From positions 186,001-250,000 of the forward strand of contig JADJNY010000015.1 of NCBI GenBank assembly GCA_016714045.1: a stretch of 64,000 nt of DNA, given 5' to 3'. Position 1 is the stretch's first letter; every line of letters starts with the position of its first letter. This document shows, one piece after another, positions 17,302 to 25,731 of the stretch. Origin of the DNA: Planctomycetota bacterium. Lineage in GTDB: Bacteria; Planctomycetota; UBA1135; GCA-002686595. The translations under genes were made by a program, and so were the position numbers. The notes under the pieces were generated by a model that saw only the letters and a list, made by a program, of their open reading frames with translations, searched no databases and was not told the DNA's origin.

Positions 17302-17784
17302 ATGGCGGACAAGAAGAACATCTTCATCTCTCACGTCCACAAGGACGACGACCTGTTGCCCAAGTTGAAGGACCTCATCTCGAAGGCCGGGATGAAGGTG
17401 CGCGACGGCTCGATCAACAGCGACAAGCCGAACAACGCGAACAACCCTGACTACATCAAGGAGAAGTACCTCAAGCCGCACATCGACTGGGCAAGCACCT
17501 TGGTCGTGCTCATCACGCACGACACCGCGCAGAGCAAGTGGGTGAACTGGGAGATCCAGTACGCCATCGAGCAGGGCAAGCACGTCGTCGGCGTATTCGC
17601 GCAAGGAGCCACGGACGCAGACATCCCCGATGCACTGCGAACTCACGGCGATGCTGCGGTCGTGGGCTGGCAGAGCGAGCGCGTCGTCGATGCGATCGAC
17701 GGCAAGATCACCGGCTTCGACGATCCGGCGACAGGGACCCCGCGATCCGCGCCCGAATACAACGTCAAGAGGTTCAACTGCTGA
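17302..17784 (+). CDS. ThsB-type TIR-like protein (first copy)
   Basis: 160 residues, a single MTH538/ThsB-type TIR-like domain. Visible signatures: 'NIFISHVHKDDDLL' at the N-terminus, 'DGSINSDKPNNANN' in the second loop, 'IDWASTLVVLITHDT', and 'SKWVNWEIQYAIEQGK' with E84 in the position of the catalytic glutamate. In Thoeris systems such proteins sense infection and convert NAD to a cyclic or histidine-conjugated ADP-ribose messenger. No export signal; cytoplasmic. The ATG at 17302 is preceded by 'gtgaagag'. The next gene starts on the last base of its stop codon (TGATG), indicating one transcript. It is distinct from, not a duplicate of, the second ThsB-like gene at 19588. Confidence 0.88.
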   Translation: MADKKNIFISHVHKDDDLLPKLKDLISKAGMKVRDGSINSDKPNNANNPDYIKEKYLKPHIDWASTLVVLITHDTAQSKWVNWEIQYAIEQGKHVVGVFAQGATDADIPDALRTHGDAAVVGWQSERVVDAIDGKITGFDDPATGTPRSAPEYNVKRFNC

Positions 17785-18464
17785 TGAATCTCTACTCCTA
17801 CGTTGTGGCGCGTGACTTCGGCTTCGCCCCGAACCCGTTCTTCGGGTTCTGCACACTGGCGACTTGCAAGCCACAGATCCGCAAGCACGCATCCCTCGGA
17901 GACTGGGTCGTGGGGACCGGCGCGAAGGGCACCTACGACTACAAGGGACGCCTCATCTTCGCGATGCAGGTGAACGAAGTCCTCGGCTTCGACGCCTACT
18001 GGAATGACCCGCGGTTCATCCTGAAGCGGCCGAACCTGAAGGGCAGCCTGAAGGTCATGTACGGGGACAACATCTACCGCCGCGAAGGCAGGCGGTGGGT
18101 GCAGGCCGATTCGCATCACAGCTTGCCCGACGGCCGCTTGAACAAGGCCAACCTCGTTTGGGACACAGGGGTCGATCGCCTACTAATCGCCAAGCAGTTC
18201 GTCTACTGGGGGCGCTCTGCACCGGCGATCCCGAAGACGTTTCGATCGTTTGGCAAGGAGAAGATCGACATCTGCTCCGGCAGAGGGCATCGCGTGTTCA
18301 CAGGCGACCTGCCCCGTGCCTTCGCGGGGTGGCTCGAGAGCGAAGACAAGTGGGGCGTGCAGGGCGAGCCTCTCGAGTTCGCCAAGCACGAACGAGCACC
18401 TGTGTCAGCGCCGCAGATTGCGGCGAGCACCAAGAAGCGACTAGCGCGGAGGAGCGCGCGATGA
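17784..18464 (+). CDS. Nmad2-family (nucleotide-modification-associated domain 2) protein
   Basis: 226 residues. The N-terminal 150 residues match my recollection of the Nmad2 domain: 'LYSYVVARDFGFAPNPFFGFCTLATCKP', 'RKHASLGDWVVGTG', 'RLIFAMQVNEVLGFDAYWNDPRF'. The domain was described computationally beside phage and bacterial genes for DNA-base hypermodification; its biochemistry is unknown to me. The C-terminal 50 residues are basic (ending 'TKKRLARRSAR') and could contact nucleic acid. Its start overlaps the ThsB stop by one base, and its stop overlaps the MazG-like start in ATGA. In this operon it may recognise or process a modified nucleotide. Confidence 0.82.
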   Translation: MNLYSYVVARDFGFAPNPFFGFCTLATCKPQIRKHASLGDWVVGTGAKGTYDYKGRLIFAMQVNEVLGFDAYWNDPRFILKRPNLKGSLKVMYGDNIYRREGRRWVQADSHHSLPDGRLNKANLVWDTGVDRLLIAKQFVYWGRSAPAIPKTFRSFGKEKIDICSGRGHRVFTGDLPRAFAGWLESEDKWGVQGEPLEFAKHERAPVSAPQIAASTKKRLARRSAR

Positions 18465-19591
18465 CCGATGACCGCTGGCTCTGCGGGTTCGCTACGCTCG
18501 CGGAGAAGACCGACAACTTCAAGGACAAGCCGGACCACGTCGCCCTGCTAGCTGCGGGCCTGATCGGCGAGGCCGGAAGCGTCGTCTCCGAGCTCAAAAA
18601 GAAGCGCCGCGAGCGAGCTGCCTACCCGGTCTACCGCGAGAAGATGATCGAGGAGGTCGGCGACTTCCTCTGGTACTTCGTGCGACTCGCTGCGGTCGTG
18701 GCACCGGGCCTCCTCGAAGAACTTGAGATACCGGACAAGGTCGTGCTCCCCGCGGCGGACGGACCTCAGCTCACGGGGCACCTCGACTTCGGAGCGGCAG
18801 TGGGCGAAGTTCTCGCGGCGGTCAGCGTCTCGAAGAACGATGACATGCGAAAGCTCCTGGGCCGCGTGTGGGCATTGCTGACGGTGATCAGCAACGACGC
18901 GGACATCTGCCTCCGCGACGCCGCTGGGCGCAACACGGCGAAGACCGGGAGCCGCTGGCCCGACGAGAAGCGCTACGCGCCCCTCTTCGACGACGCCTTT
19001 CCGGTGGAGGAGCAACTGCCCCGACGGCTCCAGGTCGACTTCCTCGAGCGAGCGCGCGGCCCGAATCGAGCCGTCATCCTACGGTGTAACAACATTAACT
19101 TCGGTGATCGGCTCACGGACAACATCGAAGACCCGGACGGCTACCGTTACCACGACATCTTCCACTTCGCCTACGCGGTGCATCTAGGATGGTCGCCCGT
19201 AGTAAGGGCGCTCATGCGCACAAAGCGCAAGAGCAACTCCAAGGTCGACGAGGCGCAGGACGGCGCGCGCGCCGGCATCATCGAGGAGGCGGTTTCAGCG
19301 GTCGTCTTCAGCCGTGCCAAGCGGCTCAAGTTCTTCGATGACCTCGATCACGTCGACCTCGACCTGCTTAAGACGATCAAGGAGTTCGTCGAAGGCTTCG
19401 AGGTTGAGGCCGTTCCGCTGTGGCAGTGGGAGACCGCGATCCTCGATGGCTACCGTGTCTTCCGCTCGTTGTGCGCAGGTCCGGGTGGACGCGTCATGCT
19501 CGACCTCGGCACCCGCCAACTTACCTACGCGCCACACGCTGCGAGCGACGATCAGCAGCGACCGCCGTCAACTTCGCGAGGAGCACGATGA
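18461..19591 (+). CDS. MazG-like NTP pyrophosphohydrolase with MazG_C-like tail
   Basis: 376 residues. Residues 25-80 carry an all-alpha NTP pyrophosphatase signature: 'AAGLIGEAGSVVSELKKK' and 'MIEEVGDFLWYFVRLA' (E37, E44, E64/E65, D68). The position usually holding the second glutamate of 'GEAGE' is Ser40, so metal binding may be weakened. Residues about 205-350 ('NNINFGDRLTDN', 'YRYHDIFHFAYAVHLGWSP', 'VDEAQDGARAGIIEEAVSAVVFS') look like the MazG C-terminal domain that accompanies MazG in nucleotide-modification clusters. It would hydrolyse a nucleoside triphosphate, possibly a modified one. It overlaps Nmad2 by 4 nt and the next TIR gene by 4 nt. Confidence 0.85.
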   Translation: MTDDRWLCGFATLAEKTDNFKDKPDHVALLAAGLIGEAGSVVSELKKKRRERAAYPVYREKMIEEVGDFLWYFVRLAAVVAPGLLEELEIPDKVVLPAADGPQLTGHLDFGAAVGEVLAAVSVSKNDDMRKLLGRVWALLTVISNDADICLRDAAGRNTAKTGSRWPDEKRYAPLFDDAFPVEEQLPRRLQVDFLERARGPNRAVILRCNNINFGDRLTDNIEDPDGYRYHDIFHFAYAVHLGWSPVVRALMRTKRKSNSKVDEAQDGARAGIIEEAVSAVVFSRAKRLKFFDDLDHVDLDLLKTIKEFVEGFEVEAVPLWQWETAILDGYRVFRSLCAGPGGRVMLDLGTRQLTYAPHAASDDQQRPPSTSRGAR

Positions 19592-20130
19592 GTAACAGAC
19601 ACAAGGTCTTCGTCAGCTATCACCACGCGCTCGACGAGGCGTACAAGACGAAGTTCGAGGAATTTGGCAAGATCTTCGATGTCCTCGTTCCAGGCTCGGT
19701 GAACGATGGCGACATCGACTCGAACCTGCCTGCTGAGACGATCCGCCAGAGGATCCGCGACGAGTACCTCCGCGATACCTCGGTCACGGTCGTCTTGATC
19801 GGCGCCGAGACATGGCAAAGGAAGCACATCGACTGGGAGATCGGTTCGTCTATTCGGCAGACAGAGTACAACCCGCGCTCCGGCCTTCTCGGCATCTGGC
19901 TGCCGACATACCCGCGTACCGATCCGACGAAGTATAACCCGCACACGATTCCACCTCGCCTCTACGACAACATTAAGTGCGAGTTCGCAACCATCTACAA
20001 TTGGTCTGACAACCCTACAATGGTCCAAGGCTGGATTCACGACGCCTACATGCGAAAGAGCGCACAGCAGCCCGACAACTCCCGAGCATCGTTTGGCAAG
20101 AATCGCACGGGGACCGCGTGGACCGACTGA
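19588..20130 (+). CDS. ThsB-type TIR-like protein (second copy)
   Basis: 180 residues of the MTH538/ThsB-type TIR-like fold, clearly divergent from the first copy: 'HKVFVSYHHALDEAYKTKFEEF', 'VNDGDIDSNLPAETIRQRIRDEYL', 'TSVTVVLIGAETWQRKHIDWEI', with E84 again at the predicted catalytic position. Multiple ThsB proteins per locus are known in Thoeris, where each recognises a different phage trigger. Start and upstream stop overlap in ATGA, and the next gene starts 13 nt before its stop. Codon usage contains many more A/T third positions than backbone genes. Confidence 0.88.
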   Translation: MSNRHKVFVSYHHALDEAYKTKFEEFGKIFDVLVPGSVNDGDIDSNLPAETIRQRIRDEYLRDTSVTVVLIGAETWQRKHIDWEIGSSIRQTEYNPRSGLLGIWLPTYPRTDPTKYNPHTIPPRLYDNIKCEFATIYNWSDNPTMVQGWIHDAYMRKSAQQPDNSRASFGKNRTGTAWTD

Positions 20131-21353
20131 GGATGCGAGCGGCCTACGAGATTCACCTGCCGGGCGGGCGTGTGCTCAAGACAACGCCCGTGTTCGACAC
20201 GTACTGGCGCTTCGCGTCAGAGCGCCAGGAGATATTCATGCGTCGCGTGCTCGGCAGGACGCCGCCGTGGACGGAGGACCCAATCCTCAGCGGGCACCGC
20301 TTCACAAACACGTACAGGGCTTCCGACCGCGTAAGCCAGTACCTGATTCGACACGTTATCTACGAGGGCTCACAGAAGCCCGAGGAGGTCTTCTTTCGCA
20401 CTATTCTGTTCAAGCTCTTCAACAGGATCGGGACGTGGGAGAGCCTGAGCACGACACTTGGCGCACTGGGTTGGCGTGACTACTCGTTCGACACTTACGC
20501 GAAGGTGCTGGACGGGATGCTCGACAAAGGCGAACGCGTCTATTCGGCCGCGTACATCATGCCGTCGCCGACGTTCGGAAGCCCTCGCAAGCACCGGAAC
20601 CACCTCCGGCTTATCGAGCACATGATGGCCGACGGGGCGCCACGGAAGCTCGCGAAGTCGGGCTCGCTCCGAGGAGCGTTCGATCTGCTGCGCGGCTATC
20701 CGTCGCTCGGCGACTTCCTCGCGTTCCAGTTCGCAATCGACATCAACTACAGCGAGCTCACCGACTTCTCCGAGATGGAGTTCGTGGTGGCAGGGCCCGG
20801 TGCTCGGGACGGCATCAGCAAGTGCTTTACGGATATGGCGGGCCTGAGCGAGGCCGAGATCATCCAGGTCATGGCTGAGCGCGCGGGCGAGGAGTTCGGG
20901 CGGCTAGGCATGAAGTTCCTGAGCCTCTGGGGACGCAGCCTGCAACTCATCGACTGCCAGAACGTGTTCTGCGAGGTCAGCAAGTACGCACGCGTGGCGC
21001 ACCCGGAGATCGCGGGTGAGTCCGGTCGAACCCGGATCAAGCAGAAGTACACGCCTCGCCCGGTCCCGATCCCGCAGTGGTATCCGCCGAAGTGGGGCGT
21101 CCAACCCCAGTCGCCCAACATCAGCATGCATCGGACAGTGCTGCGCGCCGCCAGTACTGCTGAGCGTTCAATCGCGAGCGGGGCCTTCGCGGGTGGCAAG
21201 CCCGACGGAATCACGTCCTCCGACTCGGCCCCTTCCGCACCGCCGGCGCGTTCCACGGATCATCGGGCCACGAGTGCTTCGGGTACCGCGCCCGCAGCTC
21301 CTTGCGCACGTCCTGGTACGCGCCGTTCCAGAAGCTCGCCAGGTCCTCGGTGA
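20118..21353 (+). CDS. HMUDK_hel/aGPT-Pplase-like putative DNA-base hypermodification protein
   Basis: The first about 325 residues resemble the helical domain of 5-hydroxymethyl-dU DNA kinase and the alpha-glutamyl/putrescinyl-thymine pyrophosphorylase family: 'FDTYWRFASERQEIFMRR', 'HRFTNTYRASDRVSQYLIRHVIY', 'VFFRTILFKLFNRIGTWESL', 'VYSAAYIMPSP', ending 'QKYTPRPVPIPQWYPPKWG'. Phage enzymes of this group make hypermodified thymines; here it closes a TIR operon. The start used is GTG at 20118; ATG at 20133 is an alternative. The last about 75 residues are low-complexity and run antisense into hrpB by 143 nt, so the native stop seems lost, possibly through a recombination-site-like tail at 21109-21172. 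Confidence 0.82.
   Translation: MDRLRMRAAYEIHLPGGRVLKTTPVFDTYWRFASERQEIFMRRVLGRTPPWTEDPILSGHRFTNTYRASDRVSQYLIRHVIYEGSQKPEEVFFRTILFKLFNRIGTWESLSTTLGALGWRDYSFDTYAKVLDGMLDKGERVYSAAYIMPSPTFGSPRKHRNHLRLIEHMMADGAPRKLAKSGSLRGAFDLLRGYPSLGDFLAFQFAIDINYSELTDFSEMEFVVAGPGARDGISKCFTDMAGLSEAEIIQVMAERAGEEFGRLGMKFLSLWGRSLQLIDCQNVFCEVSKYARVAHPEIAGESGRTRIKQKYTPRPVPIPQWYPPKWGVQPQSPNISMHRTVLRAASTAERSIASGAFAGGKPDGITSSDSAPSAPPARSTDHRATSASGTAPAAPCARPGTRRSRSSPGPR
21109..21172 (+). repeat. attC-like imperfect hairpin at the 3' end of the island
   Basis: The segment begins with gcccaac (fits RYYYAAC), pairs its 'tcagca' with 'tgctga', has an unpaired tgcatcgga insert, closes with cagtgctg / cagtactg around an 8-nt loop, and ends in gagcgttcaat. 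This is the general shape of an integron attC site, but the terminal core is GTTCAAT rather than GTTRRRY. No integrase or attI is present. It coincides with the point where the last island protein loses family similarity. Confidence 0.3.
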
Positions 21354-24027
21354 CTTGCTGCGGCCGATAATTCGGCGCGAGCAGGTGCAGCACGACCTTC
21401 ACTCGTCCGCTCGCGATGCGCGGCGTGTCCGCGAGCCCGAACACCTCCTGGATCCGCACCGCCAGCGCCGGCGCGCGGCCTTCCGCGTAGTCGAGCGTGA
21501 TCCAGCTCCCGCTCGGCACCTGCAGCCGTTCGGGCGCTTCCTTCTCGAGGACCTGCTGCTCCTTCCAATCGAGCTGCTGCTTCAGGAGCTCGATCCAGTT
21601 CCGCTTGCGCGCGTCGTCGAAGCTGCGACAGCCGTGCAAGAGCTCGCCGAGGTGCGCGCGCAGCCACGCGTCGTCGAAGCGCGGCAGCTCCGCGTCGGGC
21701 ATCCAGCTCGCGAGCGACCGCACGCGCGCCAGGAAGTTCGCGAGCTTCGCGTCCGACAGCGGGATCAACCGCGCGAGGTCCGTGCCCGCGGCTTCCGCCA
21801 GCGCCTTCCCCGCGAGTTCGTCGTCGATCTGGCCCGTCGGTGCTTCCTCGAGCACGAGGTCTTCGAAGTACGTGCGCCGCACCGCGAACACGCGCTCTTT
21901 CTCCTTGTCGAACGCGACCTCGTCCGCGACGCGCACGCGGTCGCGAGCGAGCCACTCCCGCTCGATCGCGGACGCGAGCCGCACCGTCGCCTCCGCGCGC
22001 TCGCCGCGCCGGCCGCCGTCGAGCTCGGCGCACACGAAGAGCTCGTGGTCCATCACGGCGCTCTCGTCCGCGAGGCGCACGCCGCGCCCGCCGAGCATCA
22101 CCGCGCGCCGATCGCCCTCCGCGCGGCGACGAGCGACGCGGTCGGGCCACGCGGCGAGGACGCAGCGCAGGAAGTCCTCTTCGGCGGTCGCGGAGAGCTG
22201 GAGGGGCGCGCTCGCGCCGCCTGCGAGGTCCTTCGACTGCGCCGGGGTCGTTCCGTTCCCAGGGTTGATAGGGCGCACATCCGGTTTCGAGATCCACGCC
22301 GATCCGTCGGCCTTGGGTCCCGTCGTGTCGCTCGAGCCCGGCGGCGCGGCTCCCCGATTCCCGCGCCCGAACGCCCGCTCGCTCTCGCGCGCGAGCTGGT
22401 CCGCGGCGCGCAGCACGAAGCGCGCGGAGCTCGCGTTGAGCTCGCCGACGAGCGAGTTGCGAGCGCCGTTGTGCTCGAAGTCTTCGAGCGCGACGACGCG
22501 GTCGAGCAGATCCGAGTCGGAGTGGTGCTTGTTCGCGCCGCGGCCCGCTTGCAAGACACCGCGCCGCGGCGCGCGCAAGAACGGGTCGCGTTCGCTGAGC
22601 AGCGCTCCCGCGACGGCGCACCAGCTCGCGCAGTCGCGCCGCGCGCCTTCGAGCAGCAAGCGCGCGATGCGCGGGTGCGACGGGACGCGCGCGAGGGCGC
22701 GGCCGACGTCGGTGAGCGTGCCGGACGAGCTCGCACTCGAACCGCCCGCGCTCGCTCCGCCCGTGCTCGTCGCGCTCGCGTTCGTGTTGCTTCCGCTCGC
22801 TCCCACTGAGCTCCCTCCGCGCCGCTCGAGCGCCCCCAGCCGCGCCAGCAGCTCGAGCGCCTGCTCCAACGCCGCCTCCGCCGGCGCTTCGAACCACGGG
22901 AACGCGCGCACGTCGCGCTCGCCGAACGACAGGAGCTGCAACACCGGCCCCGCGAGGTCGACGCGCCGGATCTCGGGGTCCGTCTCCTCGTCGAGCGAGC
23001 GCTGCGTCGCCGCCGTCCACAACCGCAGCGCGACGCCGGGCTCCGTGCGGCCCGCGCGGCCCGCGCGCTGGTCGGCGGATGCGCGCGAGATGCGCTCGAG
23101 CTCCAACCGATCGAGCCCGACGCCGGGATCGAAGCGCATCACGCGCGCCAATCCCGAGTCGACGACCGCCGTCACGCCGTCGATCGTCACCGACGTCTCC
23201 GCGACGTTCGTCGCGAGCACGATCTTGCGCTTCGCGCCGCGCCGCAGCACCGCGTCCTGCTCCTCGGGCGGCAGGTCGCCGTAGAGCTCGTGCAGCGCGA
23301 GCCCGTTCCTCTGCGCGAAGCCCGCGAGCTCGTCGCTCGTCCGCTTGATCTCCCCCACGCCCGGCAGGAACGCGAGCACGTCGCCGCGCGTGCTCCCGAG
23401 CACCTTCTGCACGCCCGCCGCGACCTGCGCGGGCACGGGGCGGTCGTCCTCGCGCTCCAGGTGCTCGATCGTCACCGGATGGAGTCGACCTTCGCTCTCG
23501 ACGATCGGCGCGCCGCCGAGCCACTCCGCGACGCGCTTCGTCGCGATCGTCGCCGACATGACGACGAGCTTCAGGTCGGGCCGCGCTTCGAGCTGCACCT
23601 TGCGCGCGAGCGCGAGTGCCAAGTCCGTGTCGAGGTTGCGCTCGTGGAACTCGTCGAACACGAGCACGCCGACGCGCTCCAGGAACGGATCGTCCTGCAG
23701 CATGCGCACGAGCAGGCCTTCGGTCACGACGAGGATCTTCGTGCGCGCCGACGCGACGCGGTCGAAGCGCACGTGGAAGCCAACCTCGCCGCCGAGCTCG
23801 ACGTTCCGTTCCTGAGCCATCCGCCGCGCCGCCGCGCGCGCCGCGATGCGCCGCGGCTCGAGCATGACGACCTGCTTCCCCCCCGCGAGCCCCGCGTCGA
23901 GCACCGCCGGCGGCACACGCGTCGTCTTGCCGGCGCCCGTCGGCGCGCGCAGCACGGCGCACGGATTCGCCCTCAACGCCGCGAGCAACTCGGGCAGGAC
24001 GACGTCGATCGGGAGCGGTTGGGGCAT
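21211..24027 (-). CDS. hrpB: ATP-dependent RNA helicase HrpB
   Basis: 938 residues, DEAH-box superfamily 2 helicase of the HrpB group. Motifs: Walker A 'APTGAGKTT' (28-36), 'LEPRRIAARAAA', DEAH-box variant 'DEFHERNLDTDL', 'VMSATI', 'FLPGVGEI', 'ATNVAETSVTIDGV', 'QRAGRAGRTEPG'; then HA2/winged-helix and the HrpB C-terminal domain ending 'RYPKHSWPDDPW'. Role in bacteria is not firmly assigned (RNA remodelling). Two low-complexity Ser/Gly/Thr/Pro-rich insertions, near residues 420-455 and 560-610, lengthen it beyond the usual about 820-850 residues. The 3' end overlaps the run-on tail of the convergent island gene. Confidence 0.95.
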   Translation of the reverse strand: MPQPLPIDVVLPELLAALRANPCAVLRAPTGAGKTTRVPPAVLDAGLAGGKQVVMLEPRRIAARAAARRMAQERNVELGGEVGFHVRFDRVASARTKILVVTEGLLVRMLQDDPFLERVGVLVFDEFHERNLDTDLALALARKVQLEARPDLKLVVMSATIATKRVAEWLGGAPIVESEGRLHPVTIEHLEREDDRPVPAQVAAGVQKVLGSTRGDVLAFLPGVGEIKRTSDELAGFAQRNGLALHELYGDLPPEEQDAVLRRGAKRKIVLATNVAETSVTIDGVTAVVDSGLARVMRFDPGVGLDRLELERISRASADQRAGRAGRTEPGVALRLWTAATQRSLDEETDPEIRRVDLAGPVLQLLSFGERDVRAFPWFEAPAEAALEQALELLARLGALERRGGSSVGASGSNTNASATSTGGASAGGSSASSSGTLTDVGRALARVPSHPRIARLLLEGARRDCASWCAVAGALLSERDPFLRAPRRGVLQAGRGANKHHSDSDLLDRVVALEDFEHNGARNSLVGELNASSARFVLRAADQLARESERAFGRGNRGAAPPGSSDTTGPKADGSAWISKPDVRPINPGNGTTPAQSKDLAGGASAPLQLSATAEEDFLRCVLAAWPDRVARRRAEGDRRAVMLGGRGVRLADESAVMDHELFVCAELDGGRRGERAEATVRLASAIEREWLARDRVRVADEVAFDKEKERVFAVRRTYFEDLVLEEAPTGQIDDELAGKALAEAAGTDLARLIPLSDAKLANFLARVRSLASWMPDAELPRFDDAWLRAHLGELLHGCRSFDDARKRNWIELLKQQLDWKEQQVLEKEAPERLQVPSGSWITLDYAEGRAPALAVRIQEVFGLADTPRIASGRVKVVLHLLAPNYRPQQVTEDLASFWNGAYQDVRKELRARYPKHSWPDDPWNAPAVRKGPSRRT

Positions 24028-24092
24028 CGGCGAACGCGTACTGTAGCGAGCGACTCGCCCCGCGCGCCGTGCCGCGCGCTACGCTCTCGCGC

Positions 24093-24674
<582 letters not shown>

Positions 24675-24680
24675 GCCTCG

Positions 24681-24763
24681 CTCTTCGAGCGCCTTCGTGA
24701 GCCTTCGTGAGCCTTCGTGGGCCTTCGTAAGCCCTCGAGCGCCTTCGAGCGCCGGCGAGCGCC
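24681..24763. repeat. 10-bp tandem repeat, about 8 copies
   Basis: Between two convergent genes, eight consecutive decamers follow the pattern gccttcgtga with drift (ctcttcgagc, gccttcgtga twice, gccttcgtgg, gccttcgtaa, gccctcgagc, gccttcgagc, gccggcgagc). The units are in exact 10-bp phase, about one helical turn. No dyad symmetry strong enough for a terminator. Confidence 0.75.
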
Positions 24764-24773
24764 ACGCGCGCCC

Positions 24774-25670
24774 TCACCTCGCCGGCACGAACCGATGCTC
24801 GCTCCACGCCGCTCCCGCGTACTCGCTCGCGGCCCACGCGCTCGCATCCAGGTTCGACACCTCGTCGAACGCCCCGTCCTCATCCCGATCGACGAACAGC
24901 GCGCGCTCCACGCCGTGCTCGCTCGACGCTTCGAACGCCCACACCGTGCCGTGCTGCACGTGCCGTCCGCGAAACAACCCGCACGCCGTGCGCAGCGCAG
25001 GCAAGCGCTCCGCCTCGAAGCTCGCGTACCCCTGCGCGCCGCGCAGCGTCGAGAACTGCAGCACGCGCTCGCCCGCGCGGTCGAGCGCGAGGAGGTAGCG
25101 CCCTTCGGGATCGCACGCCAGGACGCGCACGCCCGCGAGGTCGCCCGTCCGCGCCAGCGTCGAGCGCACGACCGTTGCCGCGGCGTCGTTCGCCTCGCGC
25201 GCGCGCTCGGCCGCCGACGCGCCTTCGCTGCGCGCGGGCGGCCGCACGAGCCAGCGCTGGACGACGACGGTCCCGTCCTCCTCGCGCAGCGCGACGTACA
25301 GCTCCCACGGCGCGCACGCCGCGACGGCCTCGATCGGCGCGATCGACGAGAGCTCGAGCGCGTCTCGCTCCATGCGCTCACCGCGCTTCACCCACGTTTC
25401 GTACACGAGCCCGCGCTCTCCCGGCGCGAAGTCGACGCCCTGGACGAGCCCGCCGGACTGCACGAGCTCGCGATAGCCGCCGGCCGCGGGCGCGCGTGCC
25501 TCCGTCGAGTCGCGCTGCGCGAGCTCGATCGCGCCTTCGAGCAGGTTCGAGACGGGCGTCGGCGCGGCCGGCGAGCACGCCGCGACGGCGAGCGCGACGA
25601 GGCCGAGCGCGGCGCGGCGCCCCCGAGCCGGGTCGAACGCGCGCGCGAGCGAGGTCGTGTCCGGTTCCAT
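24774..25670 (-). CDS. hypothetical lipoprotein
   Basis: 298 residues with a lipoprotein signal: basic N-region (to 'ARGRRA'), hydrophobic core 'ALGLVALAVAAC', lipobox LAVAAC with the cysteine near residue 32, then a Pro/Ala linker. The mature part is mixed alpha/beta, with 'GVRVLACDPEGRYLLALDRAG' and 'ALFVDRDEDGAFDEVSNLD', reminiscent of beta-propeller or Ca-binding Asp-rich loops, but I assign no family. Exported, probably anchored in the cell envelope. The ATG at 25670 gives the best signal peptide; the longer frame to 26147 is antisense-like and overlaps the reductase gene. Confidence 0.72.
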   Translation of the reverse strand: MEPDTTSLARAFDPARGRRAALGLVALAVAACSPAAPTPVSNLLEGAIELAQRDSTEARAPAAGGYRELVQSGGLVQGVDFAPGERGLVYETWVKRGERMERDALELSSIAPIEAVAACAPWELYVALREEDGTVVVQRWLVRPPARSEGASAAERAREANDAAATVVRSTLARTGDLAGVRVLACDPEGRYLLALDRAGERVLQFSTLRGAQGYASFEAERLPALRTACGLFRGRHVQHGTVWAFEASSEHGVERALFVDRDEDGAFDEVSNLDASAWAASEYAGAAWSEHRFVPAR

Positions 25671-25731
25671 GGCGTCGCCGGGAGGGACGCCGCCCGCCGC
25701 TCGGTCCTTCCCCGCGTCGCGCGGGAGCGAG

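Noticed and set aside
18461..20130. Classical Thoeris, or a toxin-antitoxin pair
   Set aside because: No SIR2-SLOG ThsA or TM-macro effector is present, and no small antitoxin-like gene pairs with the TIR genes.
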